A program made the translations under genes and the position numbers. The notes below the pieces were generated by a model. It made no database searches, was not told where the DNA came from, and saw only the letters and a program-made list of their open reading frames with translations. From DATBLE01 sp963775695 (lineage in GTDB: Bacteria; Actinomycetota; Thermoleophilia; Gaiellales; Gaiellaceae), in contig CAVZJU010000001.1 of assembly GCA_963775695.1 (NCBI GenBank), forward strand, positions 124,001 to 188,000: a DNA stretch of 64,000 nt, in the 5' to 3' direction. Below are positions 8,457 through 17,076 of this stretch, in pieces (position 1 is the stretch's first letter; each line of letters begins with the position of its first letter).

Positions 8457-9045
8457 AGAGCTCCTTCAGCTTCTCCTGGGCCGCGGCCTGGACGTCGTGG
8501 TAGAGGGAGTTGCCGTGCGCGTCGATGCCGACCGTCAGCGGCCCGAAGTCCTTCACCCTGAACTTCCAGAGGCACTCGGGCATCAGCTCCTCCCAGGCCA
8601 CCTCCTCGATCTCCTCGATCTGGGTCGTCTCCAGCGCTGCGGCGCCGCCGACGATGGCGAAGTACACCATTCCGTGCTTGCGCATCGGCTCGATCGCCTC
8701 GTCCGGGAAGCCCCCCTTGCCGCAGATCGCCCGCACGCCGTACTGCTCGCCCAGAGGCTCGGTGAAGCGCACCATCCGTGCACTGGTCGTCGTCCCGATG
8801 CAGAGCTTCTCGTACTTGGCCCTGCCTTCCGAATCGGTGCCGACCTTGCGGACGTTCGGCGCCGTGTGGAGCAGGAACGCGCCGGCCAGGTCCATCGGCG
8901 GCTCCACGCCCTGGTCGAAGATCCGGATCTGCGTCCGGTCGCGGATCCCGATGATGTGACCCTGGACGATCACCTCGTCGCCCGCTCGGAGCTTCAGGAT
9001 CTCGGCCTCGTCGTGGATCGGGAAGGCGACCTCGTGTGTGGCCAT
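8443..9045 (-). CDS. Class I fumarate hydratase / L-tartrate dehydratase family, beta subunit
   Basis: 200 residues from the ATG at 9045, preceded by a GAGGAAGGA ribosome-binding stretch. The segments AGDEVIVQGHIIGIRD, GAFLLHTAPNVRK, IGTTTSARM, ICGKGGF and the late FGPLTVGIDAHGNS are typical of the two-subunit iron-sulfur hydratases that interconvert malate and fumarate. It follows the alpha subunit after a 97-base gap that holds a long hairpin, and overlaps ComA by 14 bases. The same family includes tartrate dehydratases, and neighbouring ComA leaves open a sulfonated malate analogue as substrate. Confidence 0.87.
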   Translation of the reverse strand: MATHEVAFPIHDEAEILKLRAGDEVIVQGHIIGIRDRTQIRIFDQGVEPPMDLAGAFLLHTAPNVRKVGTDSEGRAKYEKLCIGTTTSARMVRFTEPLGEQYGVRAICGKGGFPDEAIEPMRKHGMVYFAIVGGAAALETTQIEEIEEVAWEELMPECLWKFRVKDFGPLTVGIDAHGNSLYHDVQAAAQEKLKELYARL

Positions 9046-9067
9046 CAGAGCCGTATCCTTCCTCGTG

Positions 9068-9106
9068 ACGTTTCCAACCCAGTCTCTGAGACCGGGGTTG
9101 AAACGT
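9068..9106. other. Long interrupted palindrome between fumarase alpha and beta genes
   Basis: Outer arms ACGTTTCCAACCC and GGGTTGAAACGT pair with one bulge, and an inner GTCTC/GAGAC pair continues the stem. The element lies wholly in the 97-base alpha-beta gap of the minus-strand operon. It lacks a U-tract, so transcript stabilisation, partial termination or subunit-ratio control are more likely than full termination. Confidence 0.55.
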
Positions 9107-9142
9107 TTGGGTGACGATTCGTCCACAGGTGTCCGGACATCC

Positions 9143-10042
9143 CTAAGCCTCTCGGTCGAAGTCGGTCGTCCCGTCGGCCGCGATATGTGCGGTTGCGCGG
9201 CGGGCGGCCCAGCACTGGTAGTTGACCGCGACGGGGTTGAGGGTCATGTGCGTGTCGGCGTGCTCGATGTGGCAGTTGAGGACGGTGACGTCGCCGCCGA
9301 GGCCCATCGGCCCGATGCCCGTCTCGTTGAGCAGTTGGAAGAGTTCCTCTTCCAACTGGGCAACTACAGGATCCGCGTTACGCGTTCCGATGGGTCGAGT
9401 GATGGCCTCTTTCGCGAGATACATCGCATAGTCGGCCGAGCCGCCGATGCCGACGCCGACGATCCCCGGCGGACACGGCTTGCCGCCGGCACCGACGATC
9501 GACTCCAGGACGAACTGCTTGATCCCCTTCACCCCGTCGGCGGGGACGCACATCTTCAGGAAGCTCATGTTCTCGGAGCCGGAGCCCTTCGGCACGCACT
9601 TGACGTCGAGACCGTCCCAGTCGGGGACGAACTCCCAGTGGACGATCGGCAGCCGGTAGCCGGTGTTCGGCCCCGTGTTCTCGCGCGTGATCGTGTGGAC
9701 CGCGTTCGAGCGCAGCGGATGCTCGACCGTCGCGCGCTCGGTGCCGGCCTTCAGCGCTGCGTAGATCCGCGCCGGGTGAAGACGGAAGTGCTCGCCGACC
9801 CTGCAGGTGTAGACGGCGATGCCGGTGTCCTGGCAGACGAGATTCTTCTCGCTGTCGGCGACCTGGACGTTCTTGAGGATGGTCGAGAGCACGCGCTGAC
9901 CGGGCACCGAGGTCTCCCTTCCGGCCGCATCCGCGAGTGCGTCCCGCAGGTCCTGGGGGATGTCCTTGAGCGCCCAGACGTAGAGGTGCGCGGCCGCGTC
10001 CTCGACGGCGCCCTGCAGATCGGTGTCGATCGCAATTGTCAA
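9143..10042 (-). CDS. Class I fumarate hydratase / L-tartrate dehydratase family, alpha subunit
   Basis: About 299 residues. The iron-sulfur cluster cysteines of the family can be seen in NLVCQDTGIAVY (~residue 70), KMCVPADGVKG and the GLGGDVTVLNCHIEHADTH region, alongside PKGSGSENMS and GIGGSADYAMYLAKEA. The start chosen is a TTG at 10042 overlapping the flavoprotein stop (TTGA), with AGGAG six bases upstream. Together with the beta subunit at 8443 it would form an oxygen-sensitive hydratase. Being locked between a fumarate-reductase-like flavoprotein and ComA is not the usual TCA setting. Confidence 0.88.
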   Translation of the reverse strand: MTIAIDTDLQGAVEDAAAHLYVWALKDIPQDLRDALADAAGRETSVPGQRVLSTILKNVQVADSEKNLVCQDTGIAVYTCRVGEHFRLHPARIYAALKAGTERATVEHPLRSNAVHTITRENTGPNTGYRLPIVHWEFVPDWDGLDVKCVPKGSGSENMSFLKMCVPADGVKGIKQFVLESIVGAGGKPCPPGIVGVGIGGSADYAMYLAKEAITRPIGTRNADPVVAQLEEELFQLLNETGIGPMGLGGDVTVLNCHIEHADTHMTLNPVAVNYQCWAARRATAHIAADGTTDFDREA

Positions 10043-11232
10043 CTGCTGCTCCTTTCCGCCGCCCTCTTGCCGGCCCTGCGCCCGAAGACGCAGCACTCCA
10101 GCAGCGAATTGCCCATCATCCGGTTGCGGCCGTGTGTCCCGCCCGCGATCTCGCCGCAGGCGAAGAGGCCCTCGATGGTCGTCTCGCCCTCGGTGTCGAT
10201 CACCAGGCCGCCGTTCTGGTAGTGGAGTACAGGGTAGGTGAGGATCGGCTCCGTCAAGGGGTCGATTCCGGCCGCCCGGTAGCGCCTCAGCATGTACGGC
10301 AGCGACACCTCCGCGTCGGCCTCCGGAATGCGGGTGGTGTCGAGCAGCACCGCAGGGCGCCCGTCGGGCGTCTCCACGCCGTTGCCCTTCTCGACCTCGT
10401 CGAAGATCGCCTGCGAGACCGCGTCACGAGGCCCGAGCGAGTCGGTGAATTCCTCGCGCTCCCCGTTCAGCAGCACAGCGCCGTACGCGCGCGTGGTCTC
10501 GGGGATCGAGTAGCCCTGCATGTTGGCGGGCCAGGCGCCGCCGTTCGGGTGGTACTGGAGCGCGTCGAGGTCCCGCGCCTCGGCGCCGAGGCCGAGCGCG
10601 ATCTGCGTGACCTCGCCGGTGGCGCCGGGATGGTTGGTGGAGAGCTCGCCGCGCTCCTCGGCCTCCTTGTAACAGCGTCCGCCGGCGGCGAGCACGACCG
10701 CCGCCGTGTCCACGTCGTGGCGGCCGACGCGTGCCGTCCAGCCGTTCTCCGTCCGCTCCAGATCGGAGAGCGGGCTCTTCGCAAGCGTCGCCCCGTCGCC
10801 CGCCTCCCAGGCCTCGCGCAGCCCGGTGGTGATCGCGTGCCCGGTGCGGTCCCCGACCTGGAGCAGGCGCTTGCGCGACGCCCCGCCGCACTTGGCGATC
10901 CGGTAGCCGCCGTTCTCCCGGGTGAACCGGACGCCCAGCTCTTCGAGCCAGTGGATTGCCGACTGCGCGTCGCCGGTCAGCACCTCGACCAGACGCATGT
11001 CTGCCGTCTCGTGGCTGGACTTCCAGACGTCCTGGGCGTGGAGCTCGGCGGAGTCGTCCTCGCCGAACGATGCCTGGATCCCGCCCTGCGCCTTGGCCGA
11101 GTTGCACGACTGGAGCGATCCCTTCGTCGCGACCGCGACGCGGGCGCCGGCCCGCACGGCGGTCACCGCGGCAGCGAGCCCGGAGGCGCCGCTGCCGATC
11201 ACGAGCACGTCGAAAGAAAGCCGGTCGGCCAC
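10039..11232 (-). CDS. Short FAD-dependent fumarate reductase / L-aspartate oxidase family flavoprotein
   Basis: 397 residues. N-terminal dinucleotide-binding motif VIGSGASGLAAAV at residues ~11-23; histidine/arginine active-site segments LDALQYHPNGG, LHYQNGGLVID and HGRNRMMGNSLLECCVFGRRAG close the FAD domain. Family members oxidise or reduce C4 dicarboxylates (SdhA/FrdA, NadB). It is much shorter than SdhA or NadB because the C-terminal helical domain is absent, and no iron-sulfur partner or membrane anchor is adjacent. It is the first gene of the operon and is coupled to fumarase alpha by a TTGA overlap. L-aspartate oxidase, fumarate reduction or reduction of a sulfonated analogue are all possible. 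Confidence 0.8.
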   Translation of the reverse strand: MADRLSFDVLVIGSGASGLAAAVTAVRAGARVAVATKGSLQSCNSAKAQGGIQASFGEDDSAELHAQDVWKSSHETADMRLVEVLTGDAQSAIHWLEELGVRFTRENGGYRIAKCGGASRKRLLQVGDRTGHAITTGLREAWEAGDGATLAKSPLSDLERTENGWTARVGRHDVDTAAVVLAAGGRCYKEAEERGELSTNHPGATGEVTQIALGLGAEARDLDALQYHPNGGAWPANMQGYSIPETTRAYGAVLLNGEREEFTDSLGPRDAVSQAIFDEVEKGNGVETPDGRPAVLLDTTRIPEADAEVSLPYMLRRYRAAGIDPLTEPILTYPVLHYQNGGLVIDTEGETTIEGLFACGEIAGGTHGRNRMMGNSLLECCVFGRRAGKRAAERSSS

Positions 11233-11268
11233 CGCGCCGGACGATACCAGAACAGCTAATGCGACGAA

Positions 11269-12126
11269 TTAGAACTGGAAATAGATCGATACCGAGATGC
11301 CGGCGATCAGGCAGTAGACGGCGAACGGTGTCAGACGGTTCGTGTGCAGAAAGCGCATCAGGAACTTGACCGCCAGGTAGGCGGTGACGGCGGAGCAGAG
11401 CGCGCCGACGAGGGTCTGGCCCCGAACGCCGTCGCCCGTGCTGCCGAAGAGCTCCGGCAGTTTCAGGATGGCGGCGGCCCCGATGATCGGCGTTGCGAGC
11501 AGGAATGCGAAGCGGGCGGCATCCTCGTTGGTGAGCCCGGAGAAGAGGCCGCCGGCCATCGTCGCACCCGAGCGCGAGAAGCCGGGGATGAGCGCGAGCG
11601 CCTGTGCCGTGCCAATCCCGACCGCCTCCTTCCAGTTCAGCCGGTCGGCGATCCGCTGGTCGGCATCGCCCTCCTCGACCAGTGGGGCACGGCGCCGGAG
11701 GAACTCCGCGGCGAAGAGCAGGACGCCGTTCAGCGCCAGAAAGAGCGCGGCCGACTTCGGGGACGCGAAGACGTGCCGGAGTTTGTGCTCGAGCAGGAGG
11801 CCGAGGATCCCGGCCGGGATCGTCCCGACGACAAGCAGCCAGGCGAGCTTGGCGTCCGTGTCGTCGGCGGCGATCTCCCGGTCGCGGAGGCTGCGCCCGA
11901 AACCCTTGACGATCCTCACCCAGTCCTGCCAGAAGAACCCGAGCAGCACGATTGCGGTCGCCAGGTGGGTACCGACGAGAAAGGTGATGAAGTAGGAGTC
12001 GTTCTGGTGGATGTCCCAGCCGAGCAGCTTCGGGAGGATGACGCTGTGCCCGAGACTCGAGATCGGAAACAGCTCGGACACACCCTGGAGCAGCCCGAGG
12101 ACGATCGCCTGGAAGTACGAGATCAC
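11269..12126 (-). CDS. uppP: Undecaprenyl-diphosphate phosphatase
   Basis: 285 residues, integral membrane. It recycles undecaprenyl pyrophosphate to the monophosphate carrier used for peptidoglycan and surface glycans. The two family motifs are present: QGVSELFPISSLGH near residue 14-27 (a variant of the usual EGLTEFLPISSTGH) and PGFSRSGAT at ~180. About eight membrane segments. It overlaps the upstream small membrane-protein gene by four bases (GTGA). The fit with the nearby polysaccharide loci is natural. Confidence 0.93.
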   Translation of the reverse strand: MISYFQAIVLGLLQGVSELFPISSLGHSVILPKLLGWDIHQNDSYFITFLVGTHLATAIVLLGFFWQDWVRIVKGFGRSLRDREIAADDTDAKLAWLLVVGTIPAGILGLLLEHKLRHVFASPKSAALFLALNGVLLFAAEFLRRRAPLVEEGDADQRIADRLNWKEAVGIGTAQALALIPGFSRSGATMAGGLFSGLTNEDAARFAFLLATPIIGAAAILKLPELFGSTGDGVRGQTLVGALCSAVTAYLAVKFLMRFLHTNRLTPFAVYCLIAGISVSIYFQF

Positions 12127-12353
12127 TTCGTGGACTTCTTGCCGGACTGGAACCAGGCGAACGCAAGACAGGCGAGTCCGAGGACGAACGCGGCGATCCC
12201 GTGTTTCACGTGATGGTGATTCGAGCCTGCTTCATGTCCGGGGAAGAAACCGGGCAGGGAGTGGGCCGGCTCGACCCAGTACACGATCGAAATGACGATC
12301 AGCGCAATGCCGAGGACGACTGCGATCACCGTGAGAACGCGACTATTCGACAT
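12123..12353 (-). CDS. Small two-helix membrane protein, unknown function
   Basis: 76 residues. Two hydrophobic helices (VLTVIAVVLGIALIVISIVY and HGIAAFVLGLACLAFAWF) flank a histidine-rich loop (HEAGSNHHHVKHG). The tail is basic. It overlaps uppP by four bases and is almost certainly co-translated with it. No family recognised; the histidine cluster might bind metal, but this is only a guess. Confidence 0.6.
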   Translation of the reverse strand: MSNSRVLTVIAVVLGIALIVISIVYWVEPAHSLPGFFPGHEAGSNHHHVKHGIAAFVLGLACLAFAWFQSGKKSTK

Positions 12354-12407
12354 CGAGAATCCTCCCTCGCTGGGCCTGCCGCGGAGGGACGATACCCTCG
12401 TCCGCGG

Positions 12408-13319
12408 CTACCAGACCGACCGAAGCAGCTCTGCGACCTCGGCCGGGCTCGCCGGGCGCGGGTTCGCACGGGCGCCGGGACGGGACGCCGCCCGGGCGCC
12501 GAGCTCGTCGAGATCCCCCTCGGGCACGCCGAAGTCGCGCAGCCGCTCGAAGCCGCCGAGCCGGGCCAGCTCTTCGACCCGTTCGACCGGCACGGCGGTC
12601 ATCGCATCGGGAACGACCTCCACATTGAAACGCATCGCCGGCGGCAGGCAGATGGCGTTCATCGCGCCGTGCGGCAGGCCGTAGGCGCCGCCGACCGCCT
12701 GTGCCATCGCGTGCGCGAGGTAGAGCCCGTGCGCAGCGAGCGCCTGCCCGGCGTCGCTTGCCGCCTCGAGCAGACCGGTCCGGGCTTCGAGGTCGCCGCC
12801 GTTCTCGAGCACGCGCGGCAGCCAGCTGTCGATTCCGGCCGCACCGCGCCGCGCCACCTCGAGCTGGCCCGCGTACAGCGCCTCCACGCAGTGCGCAAGC
12901 GCATTCATGGCAGTGCCACCGCTCTCGGCGCGCGGCAGGTCGAGCGTCAGCTCCGGGTCGTAGACGATCCCTGCGAGACGCGCGCCGCCCCCGCCGCCGA
13001 CCTGACGGCGGTCGGAGGTCCGCACGCCGAAGAACCCTGTCCACTCGGCGCCCGAGTAGGTGGTCGGGACGGAGACGAGCGGGAGAGACGACGCGGCCGA
13101 CGCGGCCTTGGCGGTGTCGATCGCGCTGCCGCCTCCGACGGCGAGGATTCCGTCCACGACCGGCGGAACGGAGATGCGATCGGATGGGATCTCGCTCCAG
13201 CGCGCGGCCGCCGGGATCGCCAGCGCGTCCCAGCGCTGCCCGGCGACGAGCAGCGGCCGCTCGCAGCCGGCGTCCTCGAGGACCCCGGGGAGCTCCTCGA
13301 GACCCCAGCGGACGATCAC
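12408..13319 (-). CDS. Iron-type alcohol dehydrogenase / maleylacetate reductase-like protein
   Basis: 303 residues, short for the family. NAD-binding GGGSAIDTAKA lies near residue 62 and is followed by SVPTTYSGAEWT. Candidate metal or active-site histidines sit in MNALAHCVEALY, LAHAMAQAVGG and LPHGAMNAI, the order expected for the iron-containing ADH/maleylacetate reductase superfamily. The TTYSGSE-like motif is closer to maleylacetate reductases of aromatic-compound catabolism. It overlaps its LysR regulator gene by four bases, so both are on one transcript. The substrate cannot be assigned with certainty. Confidence 0.75.
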   Translation of the reverse strand: MIVRWGLEELPGVLEDAGCERPLLVAGQRWDALAIPAAARWSEIPSDRISVPPVVDGILAVGGGSAIDTAKAASAASSLPLVSVPTTYSGAEWTGFFGVRTSDRRQVGGGGGARLAGIVYDPELTLDLPRAESGGTAMNALAHCVEALYAGQLEVARRGAAGIDSWLPRVLENGGDLEARTGLLEAASDAGQALAAHGLYLAHAMAQAVGGAYGLPHGAMNAICLPPAMRFNVEVVPDAMTAVPVERVEELARLGGFERLRDFGVPEGDLDELGARAASRPGARANPRPASPAEVAELLRSVW

Positions 13320-14209
13320 GCCTGAAGCCGCTCCCGCGCGAAGGCGACGAACGCCTGCGCTGCGCTGGAGCCTGCGCGGCCGGAGGCGCGGGCGATGTAG
13401 ATGTCGCGCGCCAGGTCGAGCCCACCGACGCGGGCCTCGACCAGCGTTCCGGCCGCCAGCTCGGTCGCGACCGCCTGCCGGGAGATGAACCCCACGCCGA
13501 AGCCACCCTGCACCGCGCTCCGAACCGACTCCTGGAGCCCGAGCTCGAGCGGCACCTCCAGATCCCTCAGCCGCTTCCCGTTCTTCCGCAGCTCGTCCTC
13601 GACCATCTGCCGGACGCCCGCGCCGCGCTGCATCAGGATGAGCGGGCCCTGTGCGAGCTCGTCGAGGCCGACGGTGCGGCCGGCGAACGGATGCCCTGGC
13701 GGGCAGGCGAGAATCACCTCGTCGCGGAAGAACGGCTCGAAGGCCACGGAGCGGTGGCGGCGGGCGGCACCGACGATCCCGAGCTCCAGCCGCCGGTCGG
13801 CGACCAGCTCGACCACCGACTGCGTGTCGGAGACGGACAGCTCGACGCGCAGCTCGGTGTTCTGCCGCTGAAACTCACAGAGCAGGAGTGGCAGCACGAT
13901 CGCCGCCGGGCCGGTGGAGGCGCCCAGCTCGAGCGTGCCGTGGAGCGGCGCGTCGGGCTCGGCGAGCTCGTCGAGCAACTGCTCCTCGAGCGCCAGCATC
14001 CGCTGGGCACCGCGGTAGAGCCGCAGCCCCGCCTCGGTCGGCTCGACCCGGCGTCCGGACCGGTCGAGCAGCTGCGTCCCGAGCCGCTGCTCGAGCGCCC
14101 GCACCTGCTGCGACACGGCGGGCTGCGTGACGCCGAGCCGCCCGGCCGCCTCCGAGAAGCTCCGGCGCTCGACCACCTCGCAGAATGCCGCCAACTGGCG
14201 CGTGTCCAT
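13316..14209 (-). CDS. LysR family transcriptional regulator
   Basis: 297 residues. N-terminal winged helix-turn-helix is clear: FCEVVERRSFSEAAGRLGVTQPAVSQQVRALEQRLG, residues ~9-44. The C-terminal part is a periplasmic-binding-fold effector domain (LELGASTGPAAIVLP onwards). It is co-transcribed with the iron-type dehydrogenase gene (GTGA overlap) and divergent from the DUF354 gene. An ATAAG/CTTAT inverted repeat at its own start codon suggests autoregulation. The effector is unknown; CysB/CysL-like regulators belong to the same family but a sulfur link here is not shown. Confidence 0.9.
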   Translation of the reverse strand: MDTRQLAAFCEVVERRSFSEAAGRLGVTQPAVSQQVRALEQRLGTQLLDRSGRRVEPTEAGLRLYRGAQRMLALEEQLLDELAEPDAPLHGTLELGASTGPAAIVLPLLLCEFQRQNTELRVELSVSDTQSVVELVADRRLELGIVGAARRHRSVAFEPFFRDEVILACPPGHPFAGRTVGLDELAQGPLILMQRGAGVRQMVEDELRKNGKRLRDLEVPLELGLQESVRSAVQGGFGVGFISRQAVATELAAGTLVEARVGGLDLARDIYIARASGRAGSSAAQAFVAFARERLQA

Positions 14210-14222
14210 AAGCGAACCTTAT
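14208..14222. promoter_or_regulatory. LysR-type box (T-N11-A) at the lysR start
   Basis: ATAAG-CGAAC-CTTAT is a perfect 5-bp dyad with the T-N11-A geometry of LysR-regulator sites. It overlaps the regulator start codon (14207-14209) and lies 24 bases upstream of the divergent gene at 14246, so one site could control both directions. Binding is inferred. Confidence 0.55.
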
Positions 14223-14245
14223 CCAGCGAGAGATACCGTTTCCCG

Positions 14246-15229
14246 ATGCGCGTCTGGGTCGACCTGACCAACTCGCCGCACGTGCTCGTCTTCCGGCCGC
14301 TGATCCGGCTGCTGCGGGAGCGGGGGCACGAGGTCGACGTGAGCGCGCGCGAGTACGCCCAGACCATGCAACTGCTCGAGCTGCACGGGATCGATGCAAC
14401 GGTTGTCGGGCACCACGGCGGCGCCTCGTCGATCGGGAAGGCCAGAGCGGAGCTCTCGCGCGTGCCTGCGCTTCGGCGCTGGGCGAAGCCGCGCCGCTTC
14501 GACGTGGCGCTCGCCCACGGCTCGCACGACCTGACGCTGACCGCCCGCTCGCTCGGGATTCCCAGCGCGACGATGTTCGACTACGAGTTCGCCTGGCTCC
14601 AGCACCAGCTCGGCTGCCGGGCGGCGACCCGCGTGGTCGTCCCCGAAGCGATCCCGCCTGAGCGGCTGGCCCGGTACGGCGCGCGGCCGCCGAAGCTACG
14701 CCGCTATCCCGGCCTGAAGGAGGAGTACTACCTCGCCGACTTCGAGCCCGACCGGGTCGAGGTCCCCGAGGGCAAGACGCTGGTGGTCGTCCGCACGCCG
14801 CCGGAGGTGTCGCTCTACCACCGGCACGGCAATCCGCTGTTTCGGGACGTGCTCGAGCAACTCGGTCGCGACGCGCACCTCCATGCCGTCGTGCTGCCGC
14901 GAACGGCGGAGCAGCGCGAGTCGATCCGCACCCTCGGGCTCCCCTCCCTCGTCGTCCCCGACCGGGCCGTCGATGCGCAGAACCTGATCTCGGCCGCCGC
15001 CGTGGTCGTCTCCGCCGGCGGGACGATGAACCGCGAGGCGGTCGCGCTGGGAACACCCGTGTACACGACGTTCGGCGGAAGGCTCGGGGCCGTCGACGAG
15101 ACGCTCATTCGCGAGGGCAGACTCGTTCGGCTCGAGCACGCGAGCGACCTCGACCTGGACACGCTCCCGCCGCGGCGCGAGCGGCTACGCCGAGACCCGA
15201 ACGTCCTGCTCGACCTGATGCTCGGCTGA
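14246..15229 (+). CDS. DUF354 family, glycosyltransferase-like protein
   Basis: 327 residues. It opens with MRVWVDLTNSPHVLVFRPL, a GT-B-like Rossmann start, followed by LLRERGHEVDVSARE, and ends with SAGGTMNREAVALGTPVYTTFGG, which resembles the nucleotide-sugar-binding site of GT-B glycosyltransferases. These features match DUF354, whose function is not well defined but which occurs in cell-envelope glycan loci. A TACCGT box at 14234-14239 lies six bases before the ATG, so the mRNA may be leaderless. It is convergent with the helicase gene, 35 bases apart. Confidence 0.8.
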   Translation: MRVWVDLTNSPHVLVFRPLIRLLRERGHEVDVSAREYAQTMQLLELHGIDATVVGHHGGASSIGKARAELSRVPALRRWAKPRRFDVALAHGSHDLTLTARSLGIPSATMFDYEFAWLQHQLGCRAATRVVVPEAIPPERLARYGARPPKLRRYPGLKEEYYLADFEPDRVEVPEGKTLVVVRTPPEVSLYHRHGNPLFRDVLEQLGRDAHLHAVVLPRTAEQRESIRTLGLPSLVVPDRAVDAQNLISAAAVVVSAGGTMNREAVALGTPVYTTFGGRLGAVDETLIREGRLVRLEHASDLDLDTLPPRRERLRRDPNVLLDLMLG

Positions 15230-15264
15230 AGAATCCCGTCCGAGGGAGGCGGCAACGGCTGGTC

Positions 15265-17064
15265 CTAGACCGCCGTAAGGGCGGCGAGGACCTCCTCGCC
15301 GTAGCGCCCGAGCTTCGCCGGACCGACACCGGGGATCGCCGCGAGCTCCGCGAGGCTCCGCGGCCGCCGGCCGGCGATCTCCGCCAGCGTCGTGTTGTGG
15401 AAGATCACGTACGCGGGCACCTCCTCCGCCCGCGCACGGGCGAGCCGCCAGGCCTTCAGCGCCTCGAACCCCTCGGGCTGCTCCTCGGCAGGCAGTGGGG
15501 CGCCCGTCAGCTCGGCGAGGAACCGGCTGGGCTTCTTCACCCAGGTGACCGCCAGCAGGCGCTTCGCCCGCGTCAGACCGACGTAGAAGAGGCGCCGCTC
15601 CTCGGCGACGTCGGCCGGCGTACGCGCCTGCTTGTGTGGCAACTCCTTCTCCTCGAGTCGCGGAAGCAGTACGACCTCGAACTCGAGGCCCTTGGCGCCG
15701 TGGTAGGTGACCAGGTGGACGCCGCGGCGGGAATCCGTCCCGTCGCCGAAGCGGCGCTCGAGCTCTGCCCGGAAATCCGCGCCCGACCCGCCGATCTCCT
15801 CCGCGAGCCTGACCAGCAGGGACAGATCGGCCTGCCGCGCGAGCTCGCGCTCGCCGAGCCCGGGCTCGGGCTTCGGCAGCCAGCCGTGCTCGAGGGCGGT
15901 CGTCCGGACGCTTTCCGCGGCCGGCGCGGACGGATCGAGCGCACGCACGACCCGCCGCGCAGCCTCGCGCGCGAGCAGCGCGGAGCCCTGGTACAGGATC
16001 CTCGCCTCGTGCAGCACCGGCTCGAGCTCGGCCAGGCGCGCGTGCGTTCGGCACAGGATCGCGACCTCTTCGAGCGGACACCCGGCGGCCCGGATCCGCT
16101 CGACCAGGAAGGCGCCCTCGGCCTCGGCGGTCGGAAACGGCCGCACCTCCGGCTCCGGCCCGTCCGGGCGCGTCGCCCGCAGCACCTTCTCCGCCCCGCC
16201 CAGCTTCGGTACCAGCCGGTTGGCCAGCCCGAGCACCTGCGGCGTCGAGCGGTAGTTGTCCTCCAGCCGGATCACCTCGGCGTGCGGAAAGCGCTCCGAC
16301 ACACGGAGCAGGTGCTCGGGAGTCGCACCCGTGAAGCCGTAGATCGACTGGTAGTCGTCGCCGACCACGCAGAAGTCGTCCCGCGGCCCGAGCCACCGGT
16401 CGAGCAGTGTCTGCTGGAGCAGGTTGACGTCCTGGTATTCGTCGACCGTGAACGCGACGTACCGCTCGCGGAGCTCGGCGACGGCGTGCTCGTCGTCGAA
16501 GGTCTGGATCGCGCGCCCGAGCAGGTCCTCGAAGTCCATCAGCCCCTCTGCCTGCTTCCGCTCCTCGTACCGCCGGTAGACCCGGAGCATCAGGTCGGGC
16601 GGGATCGGCGGCGTGTGCTCGTCGAGCGAGGCCAGGTACCGCTCCGGCGGGATCCGGCGGTTGTGTGCCCACTCGATCTCGGTCGCAAGGTCACCCGCGG
16701 CGCGGAACTTGTACGGCGCCGGGAGCGAATTCGCGATCTGCCGGACCATGAGCGCCTTCGACGCCAGGATCCGTCCGACCCCGTCGGGCCGGAAATAGCG
16801 GAGCTGCGCCAGCGCTGCGGAATGGAACGTCGACGCGCGGACGCCGGACACGCCGAGCCGCGCGAGCCGCGCCTTCATCTCGCCCGCCGCCTTCTCCGTG
16901 AACGTGACGGCGAGGATCTGCGACGGCAGGAACGCGCCCGAGGCGACCTGGTTCGCGATCCGATGCGTGATCGTGGTCGTCTTCCCCGAGCCCGCACCCG
17001 CGAGGATGCAGACCGGTCCCCGGACGGCCTCGACCGCCCGCCGTTGGTCGGCGTTCAGCTCCAC
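15265..17064 (-). CDS. UvrD/PcrA-type superfamily I DNA helicase with C-terminal HRDC domain
   Basis: 599 residues. Walker A is GAGSGKTTT (residues ~22-30), motif Ia AVTFTEKAAGEM, Walker B VDEYQDVN near 208, then GDDYQSIYGFTGA, LEDNYRST, TYHGAKGLEFEVV and YVGLTRAK. The last ~75 residues look like an HRDC domain (LARARAEEVPAYVIFHNTTL, IPGVGPAKLGRYG). This layout resembles actinobacterial UvrD2-type 3'-5' helicases used in repair. A hairpin lies in the short 5' leader. Confidence 0.92.
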   Translation of the reverse strand: MELNADQRRAVEAVRGPVCILAGAGSGKTTTITHRIANQVASGAFLPSQILAVTFTEKAAGEMKARLARLGVSGVRASTFHSAALAQLRYFRPDGVGRILASKALMVRQIANSLPAPYKFRAAGDLATEIEWAHNRRIPPERYLASLDEHTPPIPPDLMLRVYRRYEERKQAEGLMDFEDLLGRAIQTFDDEHAVAELRERYVAFTVDEYQDVNLLQQTLLDRWLGPRDDFCVVGDDYQSIYGFTGATPEHLLRVSERFPHAEVIRLEDNYRSTPQVLGLANRLVPKLGGAEKVLRATRPDGPEPEVRPFPTAEAEGAFLVERIRAAGCPLEEVAILCRTHARLAELEPVLHEARILYQGSALLAREAARRVVRALDPSAPAAESVRTTALEHGWLPKPEPGLGERELARQADLSLLVRLAEEIGGSGADFRAELERRFGDGTDSRRGVHLVTYHGAKGLEFEVVLLPRLEEKELPHKQARTPADVAEERRLFYVGLTRAKRLLAVTWVKKPSRFLAELTGAPLPAEEQPEGFEALKAWRLARARAEEVPAYVIFHNTTLAEIAGRRPRSLAELAAIPGVGPAKLGRYGEEVLAALTAV

Positions 17065-17076
17065 GCGGGGGAAGCA

